DNA of 64,000 bases from Rhodococcus sp. 14-2483-1-2 (lineage in GTDB: Bacteria > Actinomycetota > Actinomycetes > Mycobacteriales > Mycobacteriaceae), in contig NZ_NPFW01000007.1 in NCBI RefSeq assembly GCF_002259405.1, positions 496,001 through 560,000 on the forward strand. Reading direction: 5' to 3'. Positions 55,865 through 64,000 of this stretch are shown here, one piece after another. Below the pieces are notes generated by a model. It ran no database searches. It had not been told where the DNA came from and saw nothing but the letters and a program-made list of their open reading frames with translations. Position 1 is the stretch's first letter. Each line of letters starts with the position of its first letter. Both the position numbers and the translations under genes were made by a program.

Positions 55865-56889
55865 CGGCGCAGCATTCGCACGTGCCCTCGACACAGCGCG
55901 AGTGCCGCGCGGCGCACGTCGGGGTCACCGGCAGCGGCCGCCCGCCTCTTCCACAGCACCGCCTGCTCCAACGCGACCTGCTCCGAACCGGTCTCGATCG
56001 GCACCCCCAGACGTAGAGCCGCGTAGCGCATCTCGGCAGCCACCGCTTCGTCGGAGGCCAGGTACGACTCGACGGCGTCACGAACCCGCCGGTGGCCGGC
56101 GGAGATCTGTTGCACTGTGCGATGCATTTCGGCGTCCCGAGCCGCCGCGGCCGCCGACACGGCCGTGGAGACGGCGGCGATCAGGGCGTCGGCACCGGTG
56201 GCGTCGGCCAGCATGCGCACCGCATCGGCGTCGGACACAGCGGGTCGCTGCCGCAGTACGTCGACGAGCAGAGCGAGACCTCGCAGTTCGATGCATTCGA
56301 TCAGCGCGTCTCTGCGACGCGTCGACACCGCGATGTCGGCGGCGCGAAACCGCTCGACGGTCATCAGGTCGGTCGGGCGCAGATCGGCCGACGCGACGGC
56401 TCGCACGTCGGCCATGTCCAGGGGCGCACCGGCCCGGCCCACTCCTCGCAATCCCGCCGCGGTCGTTCCCATCACCGGCAGCACCGTCCGCCCCAGCTGC
56501 TCCGAGGCCGCTGCGGCCGCGGCTGCGGGATCGTCGAGTGTGTCCGCCTTCGTCAGCACGACGACGGTCCCGTCCAGAACATCCTTCGGCCTGGAACCGA
56601 GCAGTGCGGTGTCGACCGGCGACACCGCACCCGCGATCACGTGGACGAGCACCTCGCCCTCGCTGCTGTCCGTTCTGCCCTCGTGCCATCGGACATCGAG
56701 GCCGTCGGCGTCGAGCGACACCGACCCGACAACGGCGAGAACCGCGGACTTCCCGACGCCGGTGCGGCCGGTCACCCGTGCGGTCATCGGCCGCAGGCGC
56801 TCGTGGACGGCGGATTCGACGGCTGCATGTGCGTCGCTCGACGCAGCGCGGTCACGCAATCGGCCCAGACCTGCCTCGGCGACGTCCAT
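55861..56889 (-). CDS. Dynamin-like/GTPase-domain protein, first of a pair
   Basis: The 342-residue protein has P-loop GRTGVGKSAVL near residue 40 and G4 motif VVLTKADTLDD near residue 115, followed by a helical region without an obvious membrane span. GGGGGGAA stands 7 bases before ATG 56889, which decides this start over the longer open frame. It is co-translated with the longer partner. M. tuberculosis Rv0209/Rv0210 have similar sizes and positions from memory. Confidence 0.73.
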   Translation of the reverse strand: MDVAEAGLGRLRDRAASSDAHAAVESAVHERLRPMTARVTGRTGVGKSAVLAVVGSVSLDADGLDVRWHEGRTDSSEGEVLVHVIAGAVSPVDTALLGSRPKDVLDGTVVVLTKADTLDDPAAAAAAASEQLGRTVLPVMGTTAAGLRGVGRAGAPLDMADVRAVASADLRPTDLMTVERFRAADIAVSTRRRDALIECIELRGLALLVDVLRQRPAVSDADAVRMLADATGADALIAAVSTAVSAAAAARDAEMHRTVQQISAGHRRVRDAVESYLASDEAVAAEMRYAALRLGVPIETGSEQVALEQAVLWKRRAAAAGDPDVRRAALALCRGHVRMLRR

Positions 56890-57027
56890 GATCGATTCCC
56901 CCCAGAACGACCCCGCCGCCACGTTACAGAGTCGACGCACAGCCCCCTGCTGCGGCACCGATTCTGGCACACGCGGGCGCTCGTGAGCCGGTCGAGAGAA
57001 ATTGCACGGTTGTAATTAGGCGGGTTC

Positions 57028-57053
57028 GTCCTGGCGCTGATCAGCGGCAGGAC
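57028..57053. promoter_or_regulatory. 26-bp near-perfect palindrome between the GTPase pair and trmB
   Basis: GTCCTG-G-CGCTGATCAGCG-G-CAGGAC: only one symmetric base pair fails to match. It lies in the 230-bp divergent promoter region for the GTPase operon and the trmB-NYN-mmpL3 operon, so it is a candidate operator for either. Confidence 0.45.
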
Positions 57054-57119
57054 CGCAAGTCTCAACTTCAACTCGAGACCCACCTGTCACACGCCCCGCC
57101 GATGCGCGACAATGGACCG

Positions 57120-57860
57120 GTGAACGAGCCCCAGGACACCTCTGTCGACACCGAGGAGAACGCCGCGCAGACCCAGGAACGGGGCTCACGGCTGTACCCC
57201 CGCGTGACGAGTTTCCGCTCTCGGCGCGGAGCGCTGACCGAAGCGCAGCAGACCACCTGGGACAACCTGTGGCCGCGCATCGGTCGCGACGTCGCCGACG
57301 AGCAGATCGACGTCGACGCCTGGTTCGGGCGCAGCGGCCCGGCGATTCTCGAGATCGGCTCGGGTACGGGCACGGCCACCACGGCAATGGCCTCGGCCGA
57401 GCCGCACGTCAACCTGATGGCCGTCGAGGTCTACCGACCCGGCCTGGCCCAGACACTGCAGCAGATCGAACGAGAAGGCATCGAGAACGTTCGGTTGCTC
57501 CGCGGTGACGCGATGGACGTGCTCGAGAACATGCTGTCCTCGGAGTCGTTGACCGGCGTCCGCGTCTTCTTCCCCGACCCGTGGCCCAAGGTTCGGCACC
57601 ACAAGCGTCGACTGCTGCAGGGTCCGACCTTCGCGATGATCGCGGATCGGTTGAAGCCCGGTGGCGTTCTGCACGTGGCCACCGATCATGCCGAATACGC
57701 TGAGTGGATTGCCGAGGCCGGGAACGCCGAGCCCGGTTTGACCGTTCTCGATTGGGAATCGCCCATGACACACGAGCGACCGGTGACGAAGTTCGAGGGC
57801 AAGGCACAGCTGGTCGGTAGCTCGGTGACGGAATTGATCTGGGGAAAGAAGACAGCATGA
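57120..57860 (+). CDS. trmB: tRNA (guanine(46)-N(7))-methyltransferase
   Basis: The 246-residue protein has SAM motif AILEIGSGTGTATTAMA and the TrmB signature VFFPDPWPKVRHHKRRL with HVATDHAEYAEWI. It methylates G46 of tRNAs. GTG 57120 is preferred because GACAAT (57108-57113) could be a -10 for a leaderless start; ATG 57102 is in frame. Its stop overlaps the NYN gene by ATGA, as in the mycobacterial mmpL3 locus. Confidence 0.88.
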   Translation: MNEPQDTSVDTEENAAQTQERGSRLYPRVTSFRSRRGALTEAQQTTWDNLWPRIGRDVADEQIDVDAWFGRSGPAILEIGSGTGTATTAMASAEPHVNLMAVEVYRPGLAQTLQQIEREGIENVRLLRGDAMDVLENMLSSESLTGVRVFFPDPWPKVRHHKRRLLQGPTFAMIADRLKPGGVLHVATDHAEYAEWIAEAGNAEPGLTVLDWESPMTHERPVTKFEGKAQLVGSSVTELIWGKKTA

Positions 57861-58561
57861 GCGTCAGTACGGACATGCCCGACACCGTGGTCGACCCCTC
57901 AGAACTCGGCGCGATCGGTGAATCGCGCCACAGCAAACGCGTCCTGCTGGTCTGGGACGCGCCGAACCTGGACATGGGACTCGGCGCAATTCTGGGTGGC
58001 CGACCCACCGCCGCCTACCGTCCGCGCTTCGATGCCCTGGGCCGATGGCTGCTCAGCCGCACCGCCGAACTGTCCACCTCCGGCACCGCGACACTCGAAC
58101 CCGAGGCCACGGTGTTCACCAACATCGCCCCCGGCAGCGCAGATGTGGTCCGACCCTGGGTCGAAGCATTGCGTAACGTGGGCTTCGCGGTGTTCGCCAA
58201 GCCCAAGGTCGACGAAGACAGTGACGTCGACGCAGACATGCTCGACCACATCGACTTCCGCAACCGTGACGGCGGCCTCGCCGGGGTCATGGTCGCGTCC
58301 GCCGACGGTCAGGCGTTCAAGGGGCCGCTGGAGGCCATCGCAGCAACCGGAGTGCCCGTACAGGTATTGGGCTTCCGGGAGCACGCAAGCTGGGCTGTCA
58401 CGTCGGACATCCTGGAATTCCTCGACCTCGAGGACATCCCGGGTGTCTTCCGCGAGCCACTGCCACGGGTGAGTCTGGATTCGCTTCCCGACGAAGGCGC
58501 GTGGCTGCAGCCCTTCCGACCGCTGTCCGCCCTGCTCGTCGGGCGCCAAGGAGTTTCTTAA
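57857..58561 (+). CDS. NYN/PIN-like domain protein (putative RNase)
   Basis: The 234-residue protein has the NYN-domain acidic start LLVWDAPNLDMGLGAILGG, then VDEDSDVDADMLDHID and GVMVASADGQAFKGPLEAI, i.e. the spaced Asp residues of a metal-dependent PIN-like nuclease. It ends directly before the mmpL3 start. Homologues keep this place between trmB and mmpL3 (Rv0207c from memory). RNA cleavage is a family inference. Confidence 0.78.
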   Translation: MSVSTDMPDTVVDPSELGAIGESRHSKRVLLVWDAPNLDMGLGAILGGRPTAAYRPRFDALGRWLLSRTAELSTSGTATLEPEATVFTNIAPGSADVVRPWVEALRNVGFAVFAKPKVDEDSDVDADMLDHIDFRNRDGGLAGVMVASADGQAFKGPLEAIAATGVPVQVLGFREHASWAVTSDILEFLDLEDIPGVFREPLPRVSLDSLPDEGAWLQPFRPLSALLVGRQGVS

Positions 58562-61500
58562 GTGTTCGCCAGATGGGGAGACATCGTCTACCGGCTGCGG
58601 TACACCGTTATCGGTGTCATGGTGGCCGGACTGCTGGGCTTCGCCGCCTACGGTCTCGATCTCAACAGCCATCTCAGTCAGAGCGGTTGGGACGATCCGA
58701 CGTCGGAATCGGCTCAGGCCGCCCGTCTGGCAGACACCACCTTCGGTCGCGACAAGCAGGGTGACGTCATCGTCCTCTACACCGCGCCGCAGGGCTCGAC
58801 CATCGACGATCCGGCGTTCCAGTCGGCGATCACCGACAATTTGAACTCTCTGGTCGCCGACCATCCGGACCAGATCGAGAAGATCAACGGCACTTACTTC
58901 CCCGGGACGGGCGCGCCCAATCTCGCCGCGCTCGGCACCACCGACAAACAACACGCCATCGCCAGCATCGCCATCGCCGGTGCCAACGACACCGAACTGA
59001 CCAACAACTTCCAAGCCGTCAAGGACGTCTTCTACATCGACGGCGTGAACGTGCAGGTGACCGGCCTGCAAGCCGTCGCAGGCGCGTTGCAGTCGACTAT
59101 GGCCGGCGACATCCAACGCATGGAAATCCTGGCCATCCCTGCCGTTGCGGTGCTGCTGTTCTTCATCTTCGGCGGCGTCGTGGCCGCCGCGCTCCCGTTG
59201 ATCATCGGTGGTCTGACGGTCGTCGGAGCCAACGGCATCGTGAAGGTGTTCACCAACTTCACCGAGGTCAACTCGTTCGTCGCACCCGTGGTCTCGCTCG
59301 TCGGCCTCGGCTTGGCCATCGACTACGGATTGTTCATCGTCTCGAGATTCCGAGAGGAACTCGGCGACGGCTACTCGACGCCACAGGCCGTGCGCCGGAC
59401 GGTCATGACGGCCGGTCGAACCGTGGTGTTCTCCGCGACGATGATCGTCGCGTCCCTCGGTGGTCTGTTGCTGTTTCCGCAGGGCTTCCTCAAGTCCGTG
59501 GCCTACGGCTCCATCGCCACCGTCGCACTCGCGGCCCTGACGGCCATCACGATCCTGCCCGCGATGCTCGCCATCCTCGGCCCTCGCGTCGACGCGCTCG
59601 GTCTGAAGTTCATGCGCAAGACCAAGTCGAGCGAGGAGATCGAGAACGGCATGTGGGGCCGCCTCACCCGCTGGGTGATGCGCAACCCCGTCAAGGTCAC
59701 CGTGCCCATCGTGCTCGGCCTGGTGCTCCTGACGCTGCCGGTCGGCAACATCAAGTTCGGCGGCATCAACGAGACCTATCTGCCTCCCGACAACGTCACC
59801 CGCGAAGCGCAGGGCGAGTTCGATTCGCTCTTCCCCGGCCAGCGCACCGAGCCGATCAAGTTGGTGATCAGCAATGCGCAGGGGGCCAACCTCGCAGCGA
59901 TCACCAACCAGGCCAACAATGCGCCAGGTTTGATCGAGCAGTTCACTCCCAACGGGGCCAGCAAGGACGGCATCATCGTCTTCAAGGCCGGGCTGGTCGA
60001 TCGCAACGACTCCAAGCCCGCTATCGACTTCCTCCGCAGCATCGACGTGCCCGAAGGAGCGTCGGTTCTCGTCGGCGGCACACCTGCCATCGAGCAGGAC
60101 TCGATCAGTGCACTCATCGACAAACTTCCGTTGATGGCCGTCCTGGTGGTGTTCATCGTGACGCTGCTGATGTTCCTGACGTTCGGATCGTTGGTGTTGC
60201 CGATCAAGGCGGTGCTCATGACCGTCCTCGGCCTCGGTGCCACCATGGGCATATTGACGTGGATATTCATCGACGGCAACGGGGCGGGGCTGATGAATTT
60301 CACCCCTGGTCCGATCATGGCTCCGGTATTGGTGCTGATCATCTCGATTGTGTTCGGCTTGTCCACCGACTACGAGGTCTTCCTGCTCTCCCGCATGGTC
60401 GAGGCTCGCGAAAAGGGTGCCAGCACAAGCGAAGCCATCCGTATCGGAACCTCGCATACCGGACGTATCATCACCGCCGCGGCCCTGATCCTCATCGTCG
60501 TCACCGGAGCGTTCACGTTCTCGGATCTGGTGATGATGAAGTACATCGCCTACGGCATGATCGCCGCCCTCATCATCGACGCCACCCTCATCCGCATGTT
60601 CCTCGTGCCGGCGACGATGAAACTGCTCGGCGACGACTGCTGGTGGGCACCGCAGTGGATGAAGCGAATCCAGAAGAAACTCGGACTCGGCGAGACCATC
60701 CTCGAGGACGAGCTGCTCCCCATCGACAACGTGCCCGAGCTCGCGCTCGCAGGCGGTGCACCGTCGAGTACGGTCGCGCCGCCGATGCGTCCGGCACCGC
60801 GCCGTAACGAGCCGCTCACCGAACCCATTCCAGTGGTCGCACCACACGGCGGGGGACCCATCCGGGCGACCCACGCCGCGAAGGAAGAATCCCGGCGCAG
60901 CGTGACGGGGCGTCCGGCAACCCCACCCGAGCCGACCCGTGCTCCCGCCACACCTCCGGCACCGGCCGCTCGACCTACCGCGACCCCTCCCCCGACCCAG
61001 GCAGCTCCGCAGGAACAACCCGCTCCTCGGCCTGCCCCGAGCCGACCGGTGGCCCCGCGCCCGACCGTCGAACCGGAACCGACCCAGGCAGCAGACGTCG
61101 TCCGGCCCGCACCGCCGATCAACCCGGTGGCTGCTCCCCCGTCGGCTCAGCCGCCCCGCGGACCGAGCGCACCGCGTCCGCCGGTCGCACCGCCGAGTCG
61201 AACCCGGGCTGCTCGCGCACCTCGGGCCGAGGAACCGGATTCGCGTTCCATCGAGAGCTGGCTCGCCGACCTGCGAGCGCCCAGCGCATCACCACCCCCG
61301 AGCACACCGCGCAACGGTTCGACCTCGAACGGTTCGAATCACAGCAATTCGAACCACACCGACTCGAACCACACCGGTCCCGACGAGAACAGCTCGCCGC
61401 AGAACGGTGCCGAACGCAACGGCCACAGCAACAACGGTTCCGAACGCACCGGCACCGAACGCAACGGCAGCAACGGGTCCGAGCGGAACGGCACGGAGCC

Positions 61501-61687
61501 GACCGGTACCGATCGCAACGGCAGCAACGGATCCGCGTCGAACGAATCCCCGTCCGAGAAGCCGTCGGGTCGCCGGGCCGCACCGACCACCGAGGGCGGC
61601 GACAGCGGTCGTCATCGCGGCGGCGAGAACGGACACGTGCTCAGCGTCAGCGAACTGCTCGCGCGCGAGCGCAACCGCTCACGCTGA
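58562..61687 (+). CDS. mmpL3: MmpL3-type trehalose monomycolate transporter (RND superfamily), full-length copy
   Basis: The 1041-residue protein has the RND layout of 12 helices, two porter domains and the proton-relay pairs Asp254-Tyr255 (GLAIDYGLF) and Asp603-Tyr604 (STDYEVFLL). After the core (about residue 715) comes a 325-residue cytoplasmic tail: a Pro/Ala-rich half, then an Asn/Gly/Ser/Thr-rich half with NGSNGSERNG-type repeats. It exports trehalose monomycolate for outer-membrane mycolates and should be essential. It starts 1 base after the NYN gene. A second copy follows. Confidence 0.92.
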   Translation: MFARWGDIVYRLRYTVIGVMVAGLLGFAAYGLDLNSHLSQSGWDDPTSESAQAARLADTTFGRDKQGDVIVLYTAPQGSTIDDPAFQSAITDNLNSLVADHPDQIEKINGTYFPGTGAPNLAALGTTDKQHAIASIAIAGANDTELTNNFQAVKDVFYIDGVNVQVTGLQAVAGALQSTMAGDIQRMEILAIPAVAVLLFFIFGGVVAAALPLIIGGLTVVGANGIVKVFTNFTEVNSFVAPVVSLVGLGLAIDYGLFIVSRFREELGDGYSTPQAVRRTVMTAGRTVVFSATMIVASLGGLLLFPQGFLKSVAYGSIATVALAALTAITILPAMLAILGPRVDALGLKFMRKTKSSEEIENGMWGRLTRWVMRNPVKVTVPIVLGLVLLTLPVGNIKFGGINETYLPPDNVTREAQGEFDSLFPGQRTEPIKLVISNAQGANLAAITNQANNAPGLIEQFTPNGASKDGIIVFKAGLVDRNDSKPAIDFLRSIDVPEGASVLVGGTPAIEQDSISALIDKLPLMAVLVVFIVTLLMFLTFGSLVLPIKAVLMTVLGLGATMGILTWIFIDGNGAGLMNFTPGPIMAPVLVLIISIVFGLSTDYEVFLLSRMVEAREKGASTSEAIRIGTSHTGRIITAAALILIVVTGAFTFSDLVMMKYIAYGMIAALIIDATLIRMFLVPATMKLLGDDCWWAPQWMKRIQKKLGLGETILEDELLPIDNVPELALAGGAPSSTVAPPMRPAPRRNEPLTEPIPVVAPHGGGPIRATHAAKEESRRSVTGRPATPPEPTRAPATPPAPAARPTATPPPTQAAPQEQPAPRPAPSRPVAPRPTVEPEPTQAADVVRPAPPINPVAAPPSAQPPRGPSAPRPPVAPPSRTRAARAPRAEEPDSRSIESWLADLRAPSASPPPSTPRNGSTSNGSNHSNSNHTDSNHTGPDENSSPQNGAERNGHSNNGSERTGTERNGSNGSERNGTEPTGTDRNGSNGSASNESPSEKPSGRRAAPTTEGGDSGRHRGGENGHVLSVSELLARERNRSR

Positions 61688-61705
61688 CGCAGATGTGATT
61701 GGCTT

Positions 61706-61737
61706 GCCTCGTCGGCCGAACTGTTCGCCGACGAGGC
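61706..61737. terminator. GC hairpin between the two mmpL3 copies
   Basis: GCCTCGTCGGC (61706-61716) and its exact complement (61727-61737) with a 10-base loop, 19 bases after the first mmpL3 stop. There is no T tract, so it could attenuate or process rather than terminate. Confidence 0.5.
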
Positions 61738-61774
61738 GGCGGTAGTCGCGTGGATCCGGGGGAGTTGCACACAC

Positions 61775-63928
61775 GTGTTCGTTCGATGGGGAAATTTCGT
61801 CCACCGACTCCGGTACACCGTTCTCGGTGTCATGGTGGCCGGGCTGTCGATCCTGGCGGCGTACGGCTGGGATCTCACCGACCACCTGAGCCAGAGCGGT
61901 TTCGACGATCCCACGTCGCAATCTGCTGCTGCGAACAACCTCGCCGAGGAGACGTTCGGCCGCAATGCCGAAGGTGATGTGATCGTCCTCTACACCGCGC
62001 CCGAGGGGTCGACCATCGATGACCCGGCATTCGACGCTGCGGTCGTCGCCAATCTCGATTCACTGGTGGCCGATCACCCGGACCGCATCGCGAAGATCAA
62101 CGGCAGCTACTTCCGGACTGCCGAAGCCCCGGTGCTGGCGGCGCTGGGCACCACGGACAAACAGCACGCCATCGCCAGCATCGCGATCGTCGGCACCAAC
62201 GACACCGAGCTGACCGAGAACTTCCAGGCCGTCCAGAGCGCCTTCTACATCGACGGCGTCGACGTACAGGTCGCCGGCCAACAAGCCGTCGCGGCCGCAC
62301 TCCAGTCGACGATGACCGACGACATCCACCGCATGGAGATCCTCGCCATCCCGGCAGTGGCGGTGCTGCTGTTCTTCGTGTTCGGCGGCGTCGTGGCCGC
62401 TGCGCTGCCGCTCATCGTCGGAGCGCTGACCGTCGTCGGTGCCAACGGCATCGTGAAGCTGTTCACCCACTTCACCGAAGTGAACACCTTCGTCGCACCG
62501 GTGGTGTCTCTGGTGGGACTCGGCCTGGCGATCGATTACGGACTGTTCATCGTGTCGCGTTTCCGAGAGGAACTGGGTGACGGCCGGTCGACGCCCGATG
62601 CCGTCCGTCGATCGGTCATGACGGCCGGTCGTACGGTGGCGTTCTCGGCGACGATCATCGTCGCGTGCCTCGGCGGTCTGTTGCTGTTTCCGCACGGGTT
62701 CCTGCGGTCGGTGGCCCTGGGTTCGATTGCGACGGTTGCACTCGCAGCGCTGACTGCGATCACCGTCCTGCCGGCCATTCTGTCCATGCTGGGGCCACGC
62801 GTCGACGCGCTCGGTCTGGCATTCATGCGCAAGACCAAGTCCTCGGAGGAGATCGAGAACGGGATGTGGGGCAAGCTCACCACCTGGGTGATGCGCAACC
62901 CCATCAAGGTGGTCGTCACCATCGTGCTCGGACTGCTGGCGCTGACGCTTCCGATCGGGAACCTCGCGTTCGGCGGCATCAACGAAACGTATCTGCCACC
63001 GGACAATCCGACGCGGGTGGCGCAGGAACAGTTCGACGAACTGTTCCCCGGCCAGCGCACCGAGCCGATCGAATTGGTCATCCAGAACGCCCAGGGGTCG
63101 AACCTCGCCGCCATCACCACCCAGGCGAACAACGCACCCGGCCTGGTCGAGCAGTTCACCCCGGTCGGCGCCAGCAAGGACGGCATCATCGTCTTCAAGG
63201 CCGGACTGATCGATCGCAACGACGCAGCGCCCGCCATCGAGTTCCTGCGCAGCATCGACACTCCCGAGGGCACCTCGATGGAAGTGACGGGAACGCCTGC
63301 AATCGAACGGGATTCGATCGATGCACTGGTGGATCGTCTACCCCTGATGGCGGTATTGGTCGTTCTCATCGTCACGGTTCTGATGTTCCTGACGTTCGGC
63401 TCCTTGGTGTTGCCGATCAAGGCGGTGCTGATGACGACCCTCGGACTCGGTGCCACGATGGGCATTCTGACGTGGATCTTCATCGACGGCCACGGCGCGG
63501 CGTGGCTGAACTTCACGCCCGGGCCGATCATGGCGATGATTCTGCTGCTGATCGCCGCCATCGTCTTCGGACTGTCCACCGACTACGAGGTGTTCCTACT
63601 CTCCCGCATGGTCGAAGCTCGCGAAAATGGTGCCAGCACAAGCGAAGCCATTCACATCGGCACCTCGCATACCGGACGCATCATCACCGCGGCAGCGTTG
63701 ATTCTCATCGTCGTCACCGGAGCATTCGCGTTCTCGGATCTGGTGATGATGAAATACATCGCCTACGGCATGATCGCCGCCCTCATCATCGATGCGACCG
63801 TCATTCGGATGTTCCTGGTTCCAGCGACGATGAAATTGCTCGGCGACGCGAGCTGGTGGGCACCGGCCGGTATGAAGCGCATGCAACGCAAACTCGGACT
63901 CGGCGAAACGGTTCCGAAAGACGACTGA
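61775..63928 (+). CDS. Second MmpL3-type transporter, core only
   Basis: The 717-residue protein aligns with the first copy without net gaps: the relay pairs are at the same positions, Asp254-Tyr255 and Asp603-Tyr604, and the N-terminus starts MFVRWGNFVHRLRYTV against MFARWGDIVYRLRYTV. It ends shortly after LGLGETV, exactly where the long tail of copy one begins. It has its own strong GGGGGAG ribosome site. DNA stretches near the 3' end are almost identical between copies. It may be a redundant or specialised mycolate transporter. Confidence 0.9.
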   Translation: MFVRWGNFVHRLRYTVLGVMVAGLSILAAYGWDLTDHLSQSGFDDPTSQSAAANNLAEETFGRNAEGDVIVLYTAPEGSTIDDPAFDAAVVANLDSLVADHPDRIAKINGSYFRTAEAPVLAALGTTDKQHAIASIAIVGTNDTELTENFQAVQSAFYIDGVDVQVAGQQAVAAALQSTMTDDIHRMEILAIPAVAVLLFFVFGGVVAAALPLIVGALTVVGANGIVKLFTHFTEVNTFVAPVVSLVGLGLAIDYGLFIVSRFREELGDGRSTPDAVRRSVMTAGRTVAFSATIIVACLGGLLLFPHGFLRSVALGSIATVALAALTAITVLPAILSMLGPRVDALGLAFMRKTKSSEEIENGMWGKLTTWVMRNPIKVVVTIVLGLLALTLPIGNLAFGGINETYLPPDNPTRVAQEQFDELFPGQRTEPIELVIQNAQGSNLAAITTQANNAPGLVEQFTPVGASKDGIIVFKAGLIDRNDAAPAIEFLRSIDTPEGTSMEVTGTPAIERDSIDALVDRLPLMAVLVVLIVTVLMFLTFGSLVLPIKAVLMTTLGLGATMGILTWIFIDGHGAAWLNFTPGPIMAMILLLIAAIVFGLSTDYEVFLLSRMVEARENGASTSEAIHIGTSHTGRIITAAALILIVVTGAFAFSDLVMMKYIAYGMIAALIIDATVIRMFLVPATMKLLGDASWWAPAGMKRMQRKLGLGETVPKDD

Positions 63929-63953
63929 CGCGCCGCCGCCCCACCCCACACGC

Positions 63954-64000
63954 GTCAATGGACCACTGCACCGCCGAGACGTATGCAACGGTCCATTGAC
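63954..64000. terminator. Inverted repeat after the second mmpL3 copy (reaches the window edge)
   Basis: GTCAATGGACC (63954-63964) is exactly complementary to GGTCCATTGAC (63990-64000), and GCA/TGCA bases extend the stem inward. It lies 25 bases after the stop. Probably a terminator, cut by the window edge. Confidence 0.5.

Noticed and set aside
57899..61018. 1039-residue open frame antisense to the NYN and mmpL3 genes
   Set aside because: It mirrors a strongly coding sense strand in GC-rich DNA; its composition is rich in Asp/Glu/His/Arg with no recognisable domain.
61688..63928. Second mmpL3 copy as an assembly duplicate
   Set aside because: The copies differ throughout in DNA and protein, have different N-terminal residues and different 3' ends, so this is a true paralogue.

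Overview
This window looks like chromosome from a mycolic-acid actinomycete, most likely Rhodococcus or a close relative. The evidence is high GC, many GTG/TTG starts and 4-bp ATGA/GTGA overlaps. It also carries genes typical of mycolate-bearing Corynebacteriales: two MmpL3-type transporters, an AftD-type arabinofuranosyltransferase with its DUF2613 partner, DUF3068, FadE5/FadA2/FabG4/HtdX and the trmB-NYN-mmpL3 cluster. I saw no tRNA, rRNA, CRISPR array, prophage or complete insertion sequence.

Layout. 0-5 kb: the 3' end of a secreted lipase, then a PucR regulator divergent from an aldehyde dehydrogenase and a GMC oxidoreductase (an alcohol-to-acid oxidation unit). 5-14.5 kb: a lipoprotein, then a block built around MTA phosphorylase, a sugar epimerase, a GT2 transferase, a DUF2064 nucleotidyltransferase-like protein and a GT-C membrane protein. 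As I remember it, this matches M. tuberculosis Rv0535-Rv0541. A MarR regulator, a secreted DUF4185 protein and two methyltransferases follow. From 14.5 kb to the end the order follows M. tuberculosis Rv0244c down to Rv0206c: fadE5, fadA2/fabG4/htdX, tetR, lpqI, aftD, DUF3068, acyltransferase, Rv0224-0226-like genes, pckG, two GTPases, trmB, NYN and mmpL3.

Two accessory blocks interrupt that backbone. Block 1 (about 16.4-27.7 kb) holds a DUF559-type nuclease-like gene bracketed by an unusual palindromic repeat family and an 8-bp minisatellite, a flavin reductase, a VanW protein, and a PucR-controlled branched-chain/amide-type ABC transporter. Block 2 (about 41-46 kb) holds an NCS1 permease translationally coupled to a double-domain nitrilase whose second domain has lost its Lys and Cys, plus a MarR regulator and a cytoplasmic AmiC-like binding protein. 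It reads as a small nitrile/amide or nucleobase uptake-and-hydrolysis system.

The clearest regulatory signal is a 14-bp palindrome, TTACT-N4-AGTAA. It occurs in front of fadE5, between fadA2 and fabG4, and in front of the neighbouring tetR gene, so these loci probably form a local fatty-acid oxidation regulon under that TetR protein. The end of the window carries two tandem mmpL3 copies whose catalytic Asp-Tyr pairs fall at identical residue numbers; only the first has the long C-terminal tail. Beside them is a pair of dynamin-like GTPases. Synteny statements rest on memory of the M. tuberculosis gene order and were not computed.
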